From: Thiohalobacter thiocyanaticus
Lineage (GTDB): Bacteria > Pseudomonadota > Gammaproteobacteria > Thiohalobacterales > Thiohalobacteraceae
Reading direction: 5' to 3'
NCBI RefSeq assembly: GCF_002356355.1
Contig: NZ_AP018052.1
Location: forward strand, 1 to 64,000
Length of the DNA: 64,000 nt
In this document: positions 46,961 to 58,298 of the stretch, piece after piece
Layout: each line of letters starts with the position of its first letter
Numbering within the stretch: position 1 is the stretch's first letter
Notes under the pieces: model-generated
What the model saw: only the letters and a program-made list of their open reading frames with translations
What the model was told of the DNA's origin: nothing
Database searches by the model: none
Translations under genes and position numbers: made by a program

Positions 46961-47914
46961 GTGCTGAAAAAATCTCCGCAGGCCCTGGCTGCCGGCACCC
47001 GGCTCGATCGTTACCACATCGTGAAAACCCTGGGCGGCGGCGGCTTCAGTCTGGTCTACCTGGCCCGCGACGCCGACAGCGGCACCCAGGTGATCATCAA
47101 GGAATACATCCCCTCGAAACTCGCACGCCGCGCCCGCGACGGCCAGGTGGCCCCGCGCAGCCAGGCCGAGGCGGATCGCTTCAATCGCGGCCGCATGCTG
47201 TTCCTGCAGGAGGCCGGCGCGCTGGCCCGGCTCAAGCACCCCAACATCGTCAACGTCTTCACCTTCTTCAATGCCAACGGCACCGTCTACATGGTGATGG
47301 ACTACCACGACGGCAGAAACCTGCAGACCTATCTCACCCGGCGCCGCGGCCGTTTGAGCGAGCGCTTCCTGCGCACCGTCTTCCCGCCCCTGCTCGATGG
47401 CCTGGAGGTGATCCACCACCAGGACCTGCTGCATCTGGACATCAAGCCGGGCAACATCCACATCCGTCCCGGCGGCCATCCGCTGCTGCTGGACTTCGGC
47501 GCCGTGCACGGCTTTCCGCAAAGCCGCCAGACGCAGCCGGGACAGGTCATCAGTCCGGGCTTCTCCCCCATCGAACAGTACGAGTCCAACGGCTACGTCG
47601 GCCCCTGGACCGATATCTATTCCTTCGGGGCGACCATGCGCGCCTGCATCGAGGGCAAGCCACCGCCGTCGGCACGCGAGCGCCACGAACGCGACACGCT
47701 GAAAAGCGCGGCCTCCAGTTTCCGCCGTGACTATTCCGTCCCCCTGCTGGAGTTGATCGACTGGTGCATGGAGGTCGATCCCGAACTGCGGCCGCAGAGC
47801 GTGGCGCAACTGCGCCCGGCCTTCTATGCTGAGTCGGAGGCGCCGGCGACAGGCGGGGAGCCGGAATCCACCTTCGACCGTCTGGTCGGCAGTCTTCCGT
47901 GGGCCAAAGGGTGA
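46961..47914 (+). CDS. Ser/Thr protein kinase-like protein
   Basis: GTG start; 317 residues. The kinase core is complete: glycine loop LGGGGFSLVYLARD, lysine in VIIKEYIPS, catalytic HLDIKPGNIHI (His-Leu-Asp in place of HRD) and LLDFGAV. It has no membrane helix or sensor domain. A PP2C phosphatase gene follows 18 bases later, so the pair probably sets one phosphorylation state. The substrates are not known. Confidence 0.88.
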   Translation: MLKKSPQALAAGTRLDRYHIVKTLGGGGFSLVYLARDADSGTQVIIKEYIPSKLARRARDGQVAPRSQAEADRFNRGRMLFLQEAGALARLKHPNIVNVFTFFNANGTVYMVMDYHDGRNLQTYLTRRRGRLSERFLRTVFPPLLDGLEVIHHQDLLHLDIKPGNIHIRPGGHPLLLDFGAVHGFPQSRQTQPGQVISPGFSPIEQYESNGYVGPWTDIYSFGATMRACIEGKPPPSARERHERDTLKSAASSFRRDYSVPLLELIDWCMEVDPELRPQSVAQLRPAFYAESEAPATGGEPESTFDRLVGSLPWAKG

Positions 47915-47932
47915 GGGATCAGGGTACCTGCC

Positions 47933-48841
47933 ATGCGCTTCACCTCCAGACAGACCAGCCGGATCGGCAACCGCAGCAGCAACCAGGACCGCAGCCTGGT
48001 CCTGGCCGACAGCGACGGCGTCCTGCTGGCCGTGGCCGACGGCATGGGCGGTCATGCCCGCGGGGACCTGGCCGCCCAGGCCTTTGTCGACAGTCTGGCC
48101 CGCCGCTTCCGCCAGCGTGACCCGCTGCAGGACCCGGCGGAATTCCTGACCGAGGCCCTGGCGGCGGCCCACCGCACCATCATCGCGGTCGGCCAGGCCC
48201 AGCGGCCGCCCATCGCGCCGCTGACCACCGGCGTGGTGTGCCTGATCAGCGGCGAGACCGCGCACTGGGCGCACGTGGGCGACAGCCGCCTGTACCTGCT
48301 GCGCCAGGACACGGTGGCGTTCCAGACCCGGGACCACACCCCGCTCGCCGACATGATCGACGCCGGCCTGCTCAGCGAACGCCAGGCACGCAGTCACCGG
48401 CTGCGCAACCAGGTCAGCCGCTGCCTGGGTGATGCCACCGTTGTGCCCGAACCCACCCTCGGGCCCACCGCCTGGCTGCAGCCCGGCGACGTGCTGCTGC
48501 TGTGCTCGGACGGCCTCTGGTCGCCGCTGGAGCCGTCGCAGCTGCAGACACTGACCGCCAGCGAGAATCTTGCCGACTGCCTGGAGACCCTGGCCGTCAC
48601 CGCCGAGGCACGCAGTTATCCGCACAGCGACAATGTCACCGCCGTGGCCCTGCGCTGGGAGGGCGCAGACAGCGGCAGCGAACCGGCACCGGAGAGCGGG
48701 CAACGGACCGGAAACGGGAACGATACCGGGTCTCTGTCCAGCCTCGACCGCGCCATCGCCGCCATCGAACAGGCCATGGCCGATTATGCCGATGAAATCC
48801 CCACCGACGCCCCTGCCCAGGACCGCTCGCAGTCAGTATAA
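47933..48841 (+). CDS. PP2C-type protein phosphatase
   Basis: This is a 302-residue protein with the PP2C metal sites in [33 protein letters not shown] and SDNVTAVAL. It also has a disordered, polar C-terminal tail (about 240-302). It should remove phosphate from the product or targets of the neighbouring kinase. The pair lies ahead of rph, a layout seen in related gammaproteobacteria. Confidence 0.9.
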   Translation: MRFTSRQTSRIGNRSSNQDRSLVLADSDGVLLAVADGMGGHARGDLAAQAFVDSLARRFRQRDPLQDPAEFLTEALAAAHRTIIAVGQAQRPPIAPLTTGVVCLISGETAHWAHVGDSRLYLLRQDTVAFQTRDHTPLADMIDAGLLSERQARSHRLRNQVSRCLGDATVVPEPTLGPTAWLQPGDVLLLCSDGLWSPLEPSQLQTLTASENLADCLETLAVTAEARSYPHSDNVTAVALRWEGADSGSEPAPESGQRTGNGNDTGSLSSLDRAIAAIEQAMADYADEIPTDAPAQDRSQSV

Positions 48842-48891
48842 TCCCGGGCTTTCCCCGCCCTGCGGTCGATCACGACAACCAAGGATTTCCC

Positions 48892-49611
48892 ATGCGCCCC
48901 AGCCACCGCGCGCCCGACGAACTGCGCCCTGTACGCCTGACCCGCAACTACACTATGCACGCCGAGGGCTCGGTGCTGGTGGAGTTCGGCAACACCCGGG
49001 TGCTGTGCAACGCCAGCCTGGAGCCCCGCGTACCGCCCTGGCTGCGCGGCCAGGGCCAGGGCTGGGTCACGGCCGAATACGGCATGCTGCCGCGCTCGAC
49101 CCATTCCCGCATGGGCCGTGAGGCCGCCCGCGGCAAACAGGGCGGGCGCACCCTGGAGATCCAGCGCCTGATCGGCCGTTCGCTGCGGGCCGTGGTGGAC
49201 ATGAAGCAGCTGGGCGAACGCACCCTGACCCTCGACTGCGACGTACTGCAGGCCGACGGCGGCACCCGCACCGCCAGCATCACCGGCGGCTATGTGGCCC
49301 TGGCGGACGCCATCCAGCACCTGCTCGATCGCGGCGAACTGAAGCAGAGCCCGCTCACCGGCCTGGTGGCCTCGGTCTCGGTCGGCGTCTACCAGGGCAC
49401 CCCGGTACTGGACCTGGACTATGCCGAGGACTGCAACGCCGAGACCGACATGAATGTGGTGATGGACGACCAGGGCAACTTCATCGAGGTGCAGGGCACG
49501 GCCGAGGGCCATCCCTTCAGCCGCGACGAACTCATGCGCATGCTGAACCTGGCCGAGGGCGGCATCTTCCGCCTGATCGAGGCCCAGAAAGCGGCCCTGG
49601 GCACGGCATGA
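48892..49611 (+). CDS. rph: Ribonuclease PH
   Basis: The 239-residue phosphorolytic exonuclease has [14 protein letters not shown]-like opening, [19 protein letters not shown] and [18 protein letters not shown], all typical. It trims tRNA 3' ends. AAGGA lies ahead of the ATG. Its stop overlaps rdgB. Confidence 0.97.
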   Translation: MRPSHRAPDELRPVRLTRNYTMHAEGSVLVEFGNTRVLCNASLEPRVPPWLRGQGQGWVTAEYGMLPRSTHSRMGREAARGKQGGRTLEIQRLIGRSLRAVVDMKQLGERTLTLDCDVLQADGGTRTASITGGYVALADAIQHLLDRGELKQSPLTGLVASVSVGVYQGTPVLDLDYAEDCNAETDMNVVMDDQGNFIEVQGTAEGHPFSRDELMRMLNLAEGGIFRLIEAQKAALGTA

Positions 49612-50207
49612 GCGGAATGAAACGCGTGGTGCTGGCCAGCGGCAACCCGGGCAAGGTGCGCGAGATCAACGCCCTGCTGGAAGGGCTGGGCATCGAGGTG
49701 CTGCCGCAGTCCGAATTCGGCGTCCCCGAGGCCGACGAGACCGGGCTGACCTTCGTCGAGAACGCCCTCCTCAAGGCGCGCAACGCCGCCGAGCATACCG
49801 GTCTGCCGGCCATCGCCGACGACTCCGGCATCGAGGTCGACGCCCTCAACGGCGCCCCCGGCATCTACTCGGCCCGCTATGCCGGCCCCGGCGCCAGCGA
49901 CGCGGACAACTGCGACAAGCTGCTCGCGGCCCTGCAGGACACGCCCGAGCATCAACGCGGCGCCCGCTTCCAGTGCCTGCTGGTGTACCTGCGCCACGCG
50001 GCCGACCCCACCCCCCTGATCTGCCAGGGCACCTGGGAGGGCCGTATCCTGCACGCCCCGCAGGGCGAGAACGGTTTCGGCTATGACCCGCTGTTCTACG
50101 TTCCCACCCACGACTGCAGTGCCGCCGAACTGGCGCCGGCAGAGAAGAACGCCATCAGCCACCGCGGCCAGGCCCTGCGGCGGCTGCTGGAAGCATTGCG
50201 GGCCTGA
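49608..50207 (+). CDS. rdgB: XTP/dITP pyrophosphatase
   Basis: The 199-residue HAM1 family protein has [31 protein letters not shown] and [14 protein letters not shown]. It removes non-canonical purine triphosphates. ATGA overlap with rph shows translational coupling. Confidence 0.97.
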   Translation: MSGMKRVVLASGNPGKVREINALLEGLGIEVLPQSEFGVPEADETGLTFVENALLKARNAAEHTGLPAIADDSGIEVDALNGAPGIYSARYAGPGASDADNCDKLLAALQDTPEHQRGARFQCLLVYLRHAADPTPLICQGTWEGRILHAPQGENGFGYDPLFYVPTHDCSAAELAPAEKNAISHRGQALRRLLEALRA

Positions 50208-50223
50208 TCGGCACAAACACCTA

Positions 50224-50380
50224 AACGCAGAGACGCAGAGGCGCAAAGTAAATCCGGGTATGCGTTGCCGCGGCGCTGCGCGCCCGCGGCATCGGAAAAG
50301 CCAGGGCTGCATCATTTGTCAGCAGCGAAAGGTGTTCAGCCCTATACTCAATATACTTTGTGCCTTTGCGTCTCTGCGTT
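50224..50380. repeat. CGCAGAG-type inverted repeat element
   Basis: A left arm AACGCAGAGACGCAGAGG and a right arm CCTTTGCGTCTCTGCGTT are about 25-base inverted arms around roughly 105 bases. Inside are a GC-rich hairpin (GCCGCGG/CCGCGGC near 50265) and an AT-rich half. It lies between rdgB and hemW. Confidence 0.75.
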
Positions 50381-50406
50381 AGTGCAGTTGTTACCGACAC
50401 TACACC

Positions 50407-51573
50407 ATGTTCAATTTCACCGCCCCGCCGCCGCTCGCGCTCTATGTGCATATCCCCTGGTGTGTGCGCAAGTGTCCCTACTGCGATTTCAACTCGCACG
50501 AATTGCGTGACGAGCTGCCCGAGCGCGACTACATCGCCGCCCTGATCCGCGATCTGGACCAGGACCTGCCCATGGTCTGGGGCCGGACGGTGGAGAGCAT
50601 CTTCATCGGCGGCGGCACGCCCAGCCTGTTCAGCGCCGAGGCCATTGCACGGCTGCTGTCGGAACTGCGCGGCCGGCTGCCGCTGAAACCGGACCTGGAG
50701 GTCACCCTGGAGGCCAACCCCGGCACGGTGGAACAGCAGCGCTTCGCCGACTTTCGCTCCGCCGGCATCAATCGACTGTCCATCGGCATCCAGAGTTTCG
50801 ACGATGACCAGCTGCAGAAACTCGGCCGCATCCACGGTCGGCGTGAGGCCATCCGTGCCGCCGAGGCCGCGCACGCGGCCGGTTTCGACAATTTCAACCT
50901 CGACCTCATGTTCGGGCTGCCGGACCAGCGCCCGGACCAGGCCCTGGCCGATCTGAACACGGCGCTGGATCTCGAACCGTCCCACCTGTCCTGGTACCAG
51001 CTCACGCTGGAGCCCAATACCTGGTTCTACAGCCATCCGCCCCGGCTGCCGGATGATGACACTTTGGGGGATATCCAGGAGGCAGGCCGGGGGCGCCTCG
51101 CCAGCAGGGGCTATACTCAATACGAGGTCTCGGCCTTTGCCCGCAGCGGCCACCTGTGCCGGCACAATCTGAACTACTGGCGTTTCGGGGATTATCTGGG
51201 CATCGGTGCCGGCGCCCACGGCAAGCTCACACTCGCCGCCGAACAGCGCATCCTGAGGCGGTGGAAATGCAAACACCCGCGCGACTATCTCGCCCATGCC
51301 GGAACCGCCGCCGGCATCGGCGGCAGCCAGACACTGGGCGCGGCCGACGCGCGGTTTGAATTCCTGCTCAATGCGCTACGCTTACAGGAGGGGTTCACGC
51401 CGGAGCTTTATACGGCACGCACCGGCCTGGCCTTCGCCGACCTGGCGCCCGCGCTCGACCCACTGATCGAACGCGGGCTGCTGGAACTGGACACGCATAT
51501 CCGGGCCACCCCAACGGGTTACAGATTTCTCAATGATGTGTTAGCGGACATGCTTCCCGATGACGCGCTCTGA
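50407..51573 (+). CDS. hemW: HemW-type radical SAM protein
   Basis: The 388-residue protein has the 4Fe-4S site HIPWCVRKCPYCDFNSHE, then IFIGGGTPSLFSAEAI and INRLSIGIQSFDD. HemW is now viewed as a haem chaperone, formerly annotated as coproporphyrinogen oxidase. The two respiratory clusters give it clients. It overlaps the next gene by 14 bases. Confidence 0.95.
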   Translation: MFNFTAPPPLALYVHIPWCVRKCPYCDFNSHELRDELPERDYIAALIRDLDQDLPMVWGRTVESIFIGGGTPSLFSAEAIARLLSELRGRLPLKPDLEVTLEANPGTVEQQRFADFRSAGINRLSIGIQSFDDDQLQKLGRIHGRREAIRAAEAAHAAGFDNFNLDLMFGLPDQRPDQALADLNTALDLEPSHLSWYQLTLEPNTWFYSHPPRLPDDDTLGDIQEAGRGRLASRGYTQYEVSAFARSGHLCRHNLNYWRFGDYLGIGAGAHGKLTLAAEQRILRRWKCKHPRDYLAHAGTAAGIGGSQTLGAADARFEFLLNALRLQEGFTPELYTARTGLAFADLAPALDPLIERGLLELDTHIRATPTGYRFLNDVLADMLPDDAL

Positions 51574-51760
51574 CCTGCAACAGCACGCCGACATCTGCCC
51601 CTACTGCGGAGAGCCGATCGAGGTTACGCTTGACCTGTCCGCCGGCTCCGCACGCTTCATAGAAGACTGCCCGGTGTGCTGCAAGCCCATCGAGCACCGC
51701 CTGCAACTGGATCCGCTGGACGAGAGTTACAGCCTCACGCTGCATCGTGACGATGAGTAA
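51560..51760 (+). CDS. CPXCG-motif zinc-ribbon-like protein
   Basis: The 66-residue protein has two cysteine pairs, ICPYCGEPIEV and DCPVCCKPIEH, as in the small CPXCG family. A zinc-binding role is likely; function unknown. It overlaps hemW and the rof-like gene, so the three are coupled. Confidence 0.85.
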   Translation: MTRSDLQQHADICPYCGEPIEVTLDLSAGSARFIEDCPVCCKPIEHRLQLDPLDESYSLTLHRDDE

Positions 51761-52010
51761 CGGCGACCACTACACGCCCATCGACTGCGGCCTCTACAGC
51801 AACTTTGAACTCGCTATCCTGCGCGGCTGGCGCCTGCAGGTCACCTGGCAGGACAACTCCGGGCTCGATCACATCGAGTTGCTGCGTCCGCGCGACCTGC
51901 AGACCCGCGACCACGCCGAATATCTGATCGCCGAGCGCGGTGACGGCGAGCGCATCGAGATCCGCCTGGACCGCATCCGCGAGGCGCAGCGGCGGGAGGA
52001 AGGGAACTGA
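51753..52010 (+). CDS. rof: Rho-binding antiterminator (Rof-like)
   Basis: The 85-residue protein starts MSNGDHYTPIDCGLYSNFEL. YTPIDC, then GLDHIELLRPRDLQTRDHAEYL, match the Rof/YaeO family, which binds Rho and blocks termination. It overlaps the CPXCG gene. Confidence 0.82.
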   Translation: MSNGDHYTPIDCGLYSNFELAILRGWRLQVTWQDNSGLDHIELLRPRDLQTRDHAEYLIAERGDGERIEIRLDRIREAQRREEGN

Positions 52011-52013
52011 ACA

Positions 52014-52140
52014 AAGAGCGCCACGGAATACACGGAAAGCACGGAAAATTGCATGCATGCAACGCATGTTCTGCTGCCCGGCGCGCAGCGCCAGGGCAGC
52101 AGATTGATAGTTTTATGTCCGTGTATTCCGTGGCGCTCTT
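52014..52140. repeat. Perfect 23-base inverted repeat between convergent genes
   Basis: Arms at 52014-52036 and 52118-52140 are exact complements. The inside includes GCTGCCC and GGGCAGC forming a smaller hairpin. It lies between rof and rimO, which converge, so it could stop transcripts from both sides or be a mobile palindromic unit. Confidence 0.85.
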
Positions 52141-52154
52141 GATCTTGAGATCCG

Positions 52155-53468
52155 TCACCCCAATAGCTCCGCCCACAGGTCGTGTTCGCTGGCATCGGTA
52201 ATACGCACGTCGAGGAACTCACCGGGCCGCGCATCGGTGGTATCGACGAACACCAGGCCGTCGATCTCGGGAGCGTCGGCCGCGCTGCGGGCGATGGCGC
52301 CCTCCTGATCCACTTCATCCACCAGTACCCGCAGCTCGCGGCCGATCTTCGCCTGCAGGCGGGCGGCACTGATCTCACCCTGCACCTCCATGAACCGGGC
52401 CAGGCGTTCCTGTTTGACGGCTTCTGGCACCGGATCAGGCAGGGCGTTGGCGGCCGCACCCTCGACGGGTGAATAGGCGAAGGCGCCCACCCGGTCCAGC
52501 TGGGCGGCGCGCAGGAAGTCCAGCAGTTCCTCGAACTGCGCCCCGGTCTCGCCGGGGAAGCCGACAATGAAGGTACTGCGCAGGGTGATGTCGGGGCAGT
52601 CGCGACGCCAGGCCTCGATGCGTTTCAGGGTGTTGTCGGTCGCCGCCGGACGCTTCATCGCCTTGAGCACCGGCAGGCTGGCGTGCTGCAGCGGGATGTC
52701 CAGGTAGGGCAGGATCAGCCCCTCGGCCATGAGCGGAATCAGCTCATCGACATGGGGATAGGGATAGATGTAATGCAGCCGCACCCAGGCATCCAGCCGG
52801 CCCAGTTCGCGCGCCAACTCGGTCAGGCGGGTCTTCACCGGCCGCCCGCCCCAGAAACTCATGGGATATCTTTTATCCACGCCATAGGCACTGGTGTCCT
52901 GGGATACCACCAGCAGTTCCCGCACCCCGGCGCTGACCAGGTTCTCGGCCTCGGTCAGCACCTCGCCGGCCGGGCGGCTGTCCAGATCCCCGCGCAGGCT
53001 GGGGATGATGCAGAAGCTGCAGTGATGATTGCAGCCCTCGCTGATCTTGAGATAGGCGTAGTGGCGCGGGGTGAGCTTGAGCCCGCCCGGCGGCAGCAGC
53101 TGGGTGTAGGGCTCGGCCGGCGGCGGCAGGTGTTCATGCACCCTGGCCATGACCTCTTCGTAGGCATGCGGACCGGTCACGGCCAGCACCGCCGGATGGA
53201 GTTCACGGATCTTGCCGGCCTTGCCGCCCAGACAGCCGGTCACGATCACCCGGCCGTTGTCGGCCACGGCCTCGCCGATGGCCTCCAGCGACTCGGCCTC
53301 GGCGGCGTCGATGAAGCCGCAGGTGTTGACCACCACCAGGTCGGCCCCGGCATAGTCCGGGACGATGCCATAGCCCTCGGCCCGGAGCTGGGTGAGGATG
53401 CGCTCGGAGTCGACCAGGGCCTTGGGGCAGCCCAGACTGACGAAGCCGATATTGGGGGTACGGGACAT
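52155..53468 (-). CDS. rimO: Ribosomal protein S12 methylthiotransferase RimO
   Basis: From [20 protein letters not shown] the 437-residue enzyme has the N-terminal UPF0004 domain ([16 protein letters not shown]), the radical SAM site [18 protein letters not shown], and a C-terminal TRAM domain. It adds a methylthio group to Asp89 of S12. Confidence 0.96.
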   Translation of the reverse strand: MSRTPNIGFVSLGCPKALVDSERILTQLRAEGYGIVPDYAGADLVVVNTCGFIDAAEAESLEAIGEAVADNGRVIVTGCLGGKAGKIRELHPAVLAVTGPHAYEEVMARVHEHLPPPAEPYTQLLPPGGLKLTPRHYAYLKISEGCNHHCSFCIIPSLRGDLDSRPAGEVLTEAENLVSAGVRELLVVSQDTSAYGVDKRYPMSFWGGRPVKTRLTELARELGRLDAWVRLHYIYPYPHVDELIPLMAEGLILPYLDIPLQHASLPVLKAMKRPAATDNTLKRIEAWRRDCPDITLRSTFIVGFPGETGAQFEELLDFLRAAQLDRVGAFAYSPVEGAAANALPDPVPEAVKQERLARFMEVQGEISAARLQAKIGRELRVLVDEVDQEGAIARSAADAPEIDGLVFVDTTDARPGEFLDVRITDASEHDLWAELLG

Positions 53469-53729
53469 GGAACTCGCTGCCGAAGCGGGAAGCGGCGCGT
53501 GGCCGGGGCTCGGCATCATAGGCCAAAACCTGCCGGCCGGGAATGCCCGCCGCTGACGAGCGCATGCGTCAAAAGCACTTTCAGATCAAAAACAACAGGT
53601 TGAAATCGATGATTTGAAATCCGTCATATTCCAGGCGCCAAAAGCATGACATCCCCTACCCCGCGTGCTAGAGTCAATTACAGAACAATAAATAACGCCG
53701 CCCGGGCGGCGCTGAACGGGAGAAGGCCC

Positions 53730-54080
53730 ATGCAACAGGCGCATCACTCCACTTTCGACTTCGACCGCTGGTCCGAACTGGCCAGCCGTGACCCCGAGGG
53801 CTTCGAGGCCCGCCGCACCCAGGCCATCGAGGCCGCGATCCGCCAGGCCCCCGTCCGCACCCAGGCCCGGCTGCGGCGTCTGCAGTGGAAGCTGGACCAG
53901 GTCCGGCGCACTTCAGGCACCCCGCTGGCGGCCTGCATCCGCATGCACAACCTGATGTGGGACTCGGTCTATGGCCGGGGCGGGCTGCTGGAGAGTCTCA
54001 ACCGGGATCCGCGCCAGGGGCTGCCGGCGCGCCCGGGCAATGTGGTGAACTTCGCCCGCCGCGACGCAAAGGGCTTGTGA
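53730..54080 (+). CDS. DUF3135 protein
   Basis: The ATG at 53730 follows GGGAGAAGG. The 116-residue product begins with [20 protein letters not shown], the DUF3135 pattern, and is helical and Arg-rich. Function unknown. The 261-base gap upstream (53469-53729) has no other gene. Confidence 0.8.
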   Translation: MQQAHHSTFDFDRWSELASRDPEGFEARRTQAIEAAIRQAPVRTQARLRRLQWKLDQVRRTSGTPLAACIRMHNLMWDSVYGRGGLLESLNRDPRQGLPARPGNVVNFARRDAKGL

Positions 54081-54156
54081 GCCCGGTCCGATTTCCGTAT
54101 CATTGCCGGCCTTTCCGCCACCCAGACGGTGGCGCGGTATCGCCGAGGACCCAGAA

Positions 54157-54360
54157 ATGAAAGCGGAAATCCATCCCGAATACAACGTGATAACCGTGAC
54201 CTGCAGTTGCGGCAACAGTTTCCAGACCCGCTCGACCGTGGGCCGCGACCTCAGCGTCGAGGTCTGCTCCAGCTGCCACCCCTTCTACACCGGCAAGCAG
54301 AAGATCCTGGACACCGGTGGCCGTCTGGACCGGTTCCGTCGCAAGTACGGCATGAAATAA
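54157..54360 (+). CDS. rpmE: 50S ribosomal protein L31
   Basis: The 67-residue protein has the zinc-type cysteines TCSCGNSF and [13 protein letters not shown]. It is a large-subunit surface protein. GAGGA precedes the ATG. Confidence 0.97.
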   Translation: MKAEIHPEYNVITVTCSCGNSFQTRSTVGRDLSVEVCSSCHPFYTGKQKILDTGGRLDRFRRKYGMK

Positions 54361-54371
54361 GGCTTCAACCC

Positions 54372-55217
54372 GTGCTGCCACGGGTTGGATCACTGACAGC
54401 GAGGGCGCGCCGGGTGACCGGCTGCGCCCTCGTTGCGTTCGGCCTGCTGACGGCGCTCGCCGCGCCTGCCGCCGACACCGACGGCTGCCTGACCGAACGC
54501 ATCGACGAGCGGGTGCGGGTCAGCCAGACACTGGACGGCGACACCCTGGCCCTGCAGGACGGCCGGCGGCTGCGCCTGATCGGCATCAATGCGCCCGAAC
54601 TGGGCCACGACGGCGCCCCCCACGAGCCCGGCGCCCTGGCGGCGCGGGATGTCCTGCGCCGGCTGGTCTTTCTCAACCGCAATCAACTCGGTCTGCGCCT
54701 CGGGCGCGAACGCGAGGACCGCTACGGCCGACTGCTGGCCCACGCCTTCCTCGATGACGGCCGCAATCTGACCGCGCTCATGCTCGAACAGGGCCAGGGC
54801 TTCGCCCTGACCGTCCCGCCGAACACCTGGCAGGCCACCTGCTATCACGCCACCGCGGCCCGGGCCCGCAGTGCCGGCAAGGGGCTGTGGCGCCGGCCCG
54901 ACTTCCGCCCCCGGCCGGCCGCCGACCTGCCGATCTCCACCGAAGGTTTCCGGTTTATCTGCGGCCGGGTCACCCATGTGAGCGACGGGCAGTATAATCG
55001 GTGGATCAACCTGCAGGGCAATGTCGCCCTGCGCATCGCCCGGACCGACCTGAAGGCGTTCGGAGGGCTGGACTGGAAGGCATTGCCCGGCCGCGAGATC
55101 GAGGCCAGCGGCTGGATCTATCAGCGCCGCGGCCAGCTGCGGCTGCAGATCCGCCATCCGCTGATGCTGACCGTCCTCGGCCCGCCCCCGGGCAGGAATG
55201 AACACGCACCGGACTGA
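54372..55217 (+). CDS. Exported thermonuclease-family protein
   Basis: A GTG at 54372 gives 281 residues; a second GTG at 54414 is possible. A signal peptide (VTGCALVAFGLLTALAAPA) is followed by an SNase domain with LDGDTLALQDG, LIGINAPELG and REREDRYGRLLAHAF. A beta-rich C-terminal part follows. It probably degrades nucleic acid outside the cytoplasm. It starts 11 bases after rpmE. Confidence 0.85.
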   Translation: MLPRVGSLTARARRVTGCALVAFGLLTALAAPAADTDGCLTERIDERVRVSQTLDGDTLALQDGRRLRLIGINAPELGHDGAPHEPGALAARDVLRRLVFLNRNQLGLRLGREREDRYGRLLAHAFLDDGRNLTALMLEQGQGFALTVPPNTWQATCYHATAARARSAGKGLWRRPDFRPRPAADLPISTEGFRFICGRVTHVSDGQYNRWINLQGNVALRIARTDLKAFGGLDWKALPGREIEASGWIYQRRGQLRLQIRHPLMLTVLGPPPGRNEHAPD

Positions 55218-55221
55218 GATC

Positions 55222-56694
55222 ATGCTGACACTGCTGCCGCGACTGCCCCTGCTGATCCTGACGCTTCTGCTGGCCGGACCGACCCTGCTCGCCGGCTGCG
55301 CCACCAACCCGGTCACCGGCGACAAGGATCTGGTGCTCATGTCCGAGGAGCGTGAAATCGCCCTGGGGCGGGAACTGAATCCCCAGATCCTGGAGCAGAT
55401 GGGCCGGTATGAGGACCCCGAACTGCAGGCCTATGTACAGCGCGTCGGCGAGCGGCTGGCCACCCAGAGCCACCGGCCCGATCTCGTCTACCGCTTCACC
55501 GTGCTCGACAGCCCGGACGTGAACGCCTTCGCCCTGCCCGGCGGCTATATCTACATCACCCGCGGCCTGCTGGCCTACCTCAACTCCGAGGCCGAACTGG
55601 CGGCGGTGCTGGGCCACGAGATCGGCCATGTCACCGCCCGCCACACGGTGCGCCAGCACAGCGCGGCCACCGTCACCGGGATCCTGGCCACGGTGATCGC
55701 CGGCAGTACCGGCGTGCAGGGCGCCGGGGACCTGGCCAACATCGCCGGCACCGCCCTGGTGCGCGGCTACGGCCGCGAGCATGAACTGGAAGCCGACCGC
55801 CTGGGCGCCGAGTACCTGGCCCGGACCGGCTACGCCCCCGGCGCCATGCTGGGGGTCATCGAGGTACTCAAGGACCAGGAACAGTTCGAGATCCGGCTGG
55901 CCGAGGAGGAGGGCCGCGAACCGCGCGTCTACCACGGCCTGTTCTCCACCCATCCCAGCAACGACCAGCGGCTGCAGGAGGTGGTGCATGCCGCCGAGGC
56001 GCACACCCGCAACGGCGGCCGCATCGAGCGCGACGCCTTCCTGCAGCGCAGCGACGGGCTGGTCTTCGGTGACAGCGAGGCCGAGGGCATCCGCCGCGGC
56101 AACCGCTTCTATCACGCCCCGCTGGACCTGGCCATCAGCTTTCCGTCGGGCTGGAAGGTCGAGAACCTGCCCGACCGGGTCGTGGCCACCACCCGCAGCG
56201 GCGACGGCATGATCCAGTTCACCATGGCCGATCTGAACAAGCGCATCCCGCCGCGGGACTTCCTGCTCCAGCGCCTGAAGCTGGCGAACCTGGAACACGG
56301 CGAGGCGATCACGCACCAGGGCATGCAGGGCTACACCGCCATCGCCCGCCAGGATACGACCAAAGGCCGGCTGCCGGTGCGCCACGTGGTGCTGTATCGC
56401 AACGACAAGGCGCTGCTGTTCGCCGGCGCGGCCGATACCAGCGGCGACCCCTTCCGCTACGACCGCCTGGTACTGGAAACCGCGCGCAGCTTCCACCCCC
56501 TGACCGAGGCCGAACGCCAACTGGCCCGTGCCCTGCGCATCCGGGTCATCCGCGCCGGGAGCAGCACCCGTATGGCCGACCTGGCCCGGGAATCCAGCAT
56601 CCCCAACCATCCCGAGGCGCAGCTGCGACTGCTCAACGACCTCTACCCCGACGGCGAGCCCGCCGCCGGCAACCTGATCAAGACCGTGCCCTGA
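55222..56694 (+). CDS. M48-family metalloprotease lipoprotein
   Basis: From MLTLLPRLPLLI the protein has 490 residues with a lipobox (LLAGC, then ATNPVTG). The zinc site is in AVLGHEIGHVTARH, with HELEADRLGAEYL later. The second half (about 300-490) has no clear zinc residues and may bind substrate. It resembles BepA-like outer-membrane quality proteases. An upstream ATG (55198) would overlap the nuclease gene and has a poorly placed ribosome site. Confidence 0.88.
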   Translation: MLTLLPRLPLLILTLLLAGPTLLAGCATNPVTGDKDLVLMSEEREIALGRELNPQILEQMGRYEDPELQAYVQRVGERLATQSHRPDLVYRFTVLDSPDVNAFALPGGYIYITRGLLAYLNSEAELAAVLGHEIGHVTARHTVRQHSAATVTGILATVIAGSTGVQGAGDLANIAGTALVRGYGREHELEADRLGAEYLARTGYAPGAMLGVIEVLKDQEQFEIRLAEEEGREPRVYHGLFSTHPSNDQRLQEVVHAAEAHTRNGGRIERDAFLQRSDGLVFGDSEAEGIRRGNRFYHAPLDLAISFPSGWKVENLPDRVVATTRSGDGMIQFTMADLNKRIPPRDFLLQRLKLANLEHGEAITHQGMQGYTAIARQDTTKGRLPVRHVVLYRNDKALLFAGAADTSGDPFRYDRLVLETARSFHPLTEAERQLARALRIRVIRAGSSTRMADLARESSIPNHPEAQLRLLNDLYPDGEPAAGNLIKTVP

Positions 56695-56718
56695 GCCTCA
56701 CCTGAACTGCGCGGCTAT

Positions 56719-56828
56719 AACGCAGAGGACGCGCAGGCATTTATGCCCTGCGGGTACGGAGACGCAGAGACAACGATGGGCTGAACCCAATATACTTCGC
56801 GCCTCTGCGCCTGCGCGTCCTTTGCGTT
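56719..56828. repeat. CGCAGAG-type inverted repeat element
   Basis: AACGCAGAGGACGCGCAGG and CCTGCGCGTCCTTTGCGTT-like arms enclose a short centre with GCAGGCATTTATGCCCTGC. It fills the gap ahead of the malic enzyme and is related to the elements at 41.7 and 50.2 kb. Confidence 0.7.
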
Positions 56829-56877
56829 ACCATTGCCCAACCCCGAACGCACCCGCCAAAACAAAGGACCGAACCGG

Positions 56878-58143
<1,266 letters not shown>

Positions 58144-58191
58144 GCTGTCGCAGGCCTGATCCGAACTCACATTGGTTTGAACAGGTCAGCT

Positions 58192-58270
58192 GCAGGTCGG
58201 GTCAGCGCAGCGTAACCCGACCCAGGCGCGGGCAAGGTCGGATTACGCCCTGCGGGCTAACCCGACCTGC
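58192..58270. repeat. GTAGGTCGGGTTA-type palindromic repeat
   Basis: Arms GCAGGTCGGGTCAGCGCAG and CTGCGGGCTAACCCGACCTGC-type complement, with internal GCGTAACCCGACC. It separates the malic enzyme from the convergent nucleotidyltransferase-like gene. Confidence 0.8.
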
Positions 58271-58298
58271 ACACCCGGATACCGCGAAGCCTGATGGA

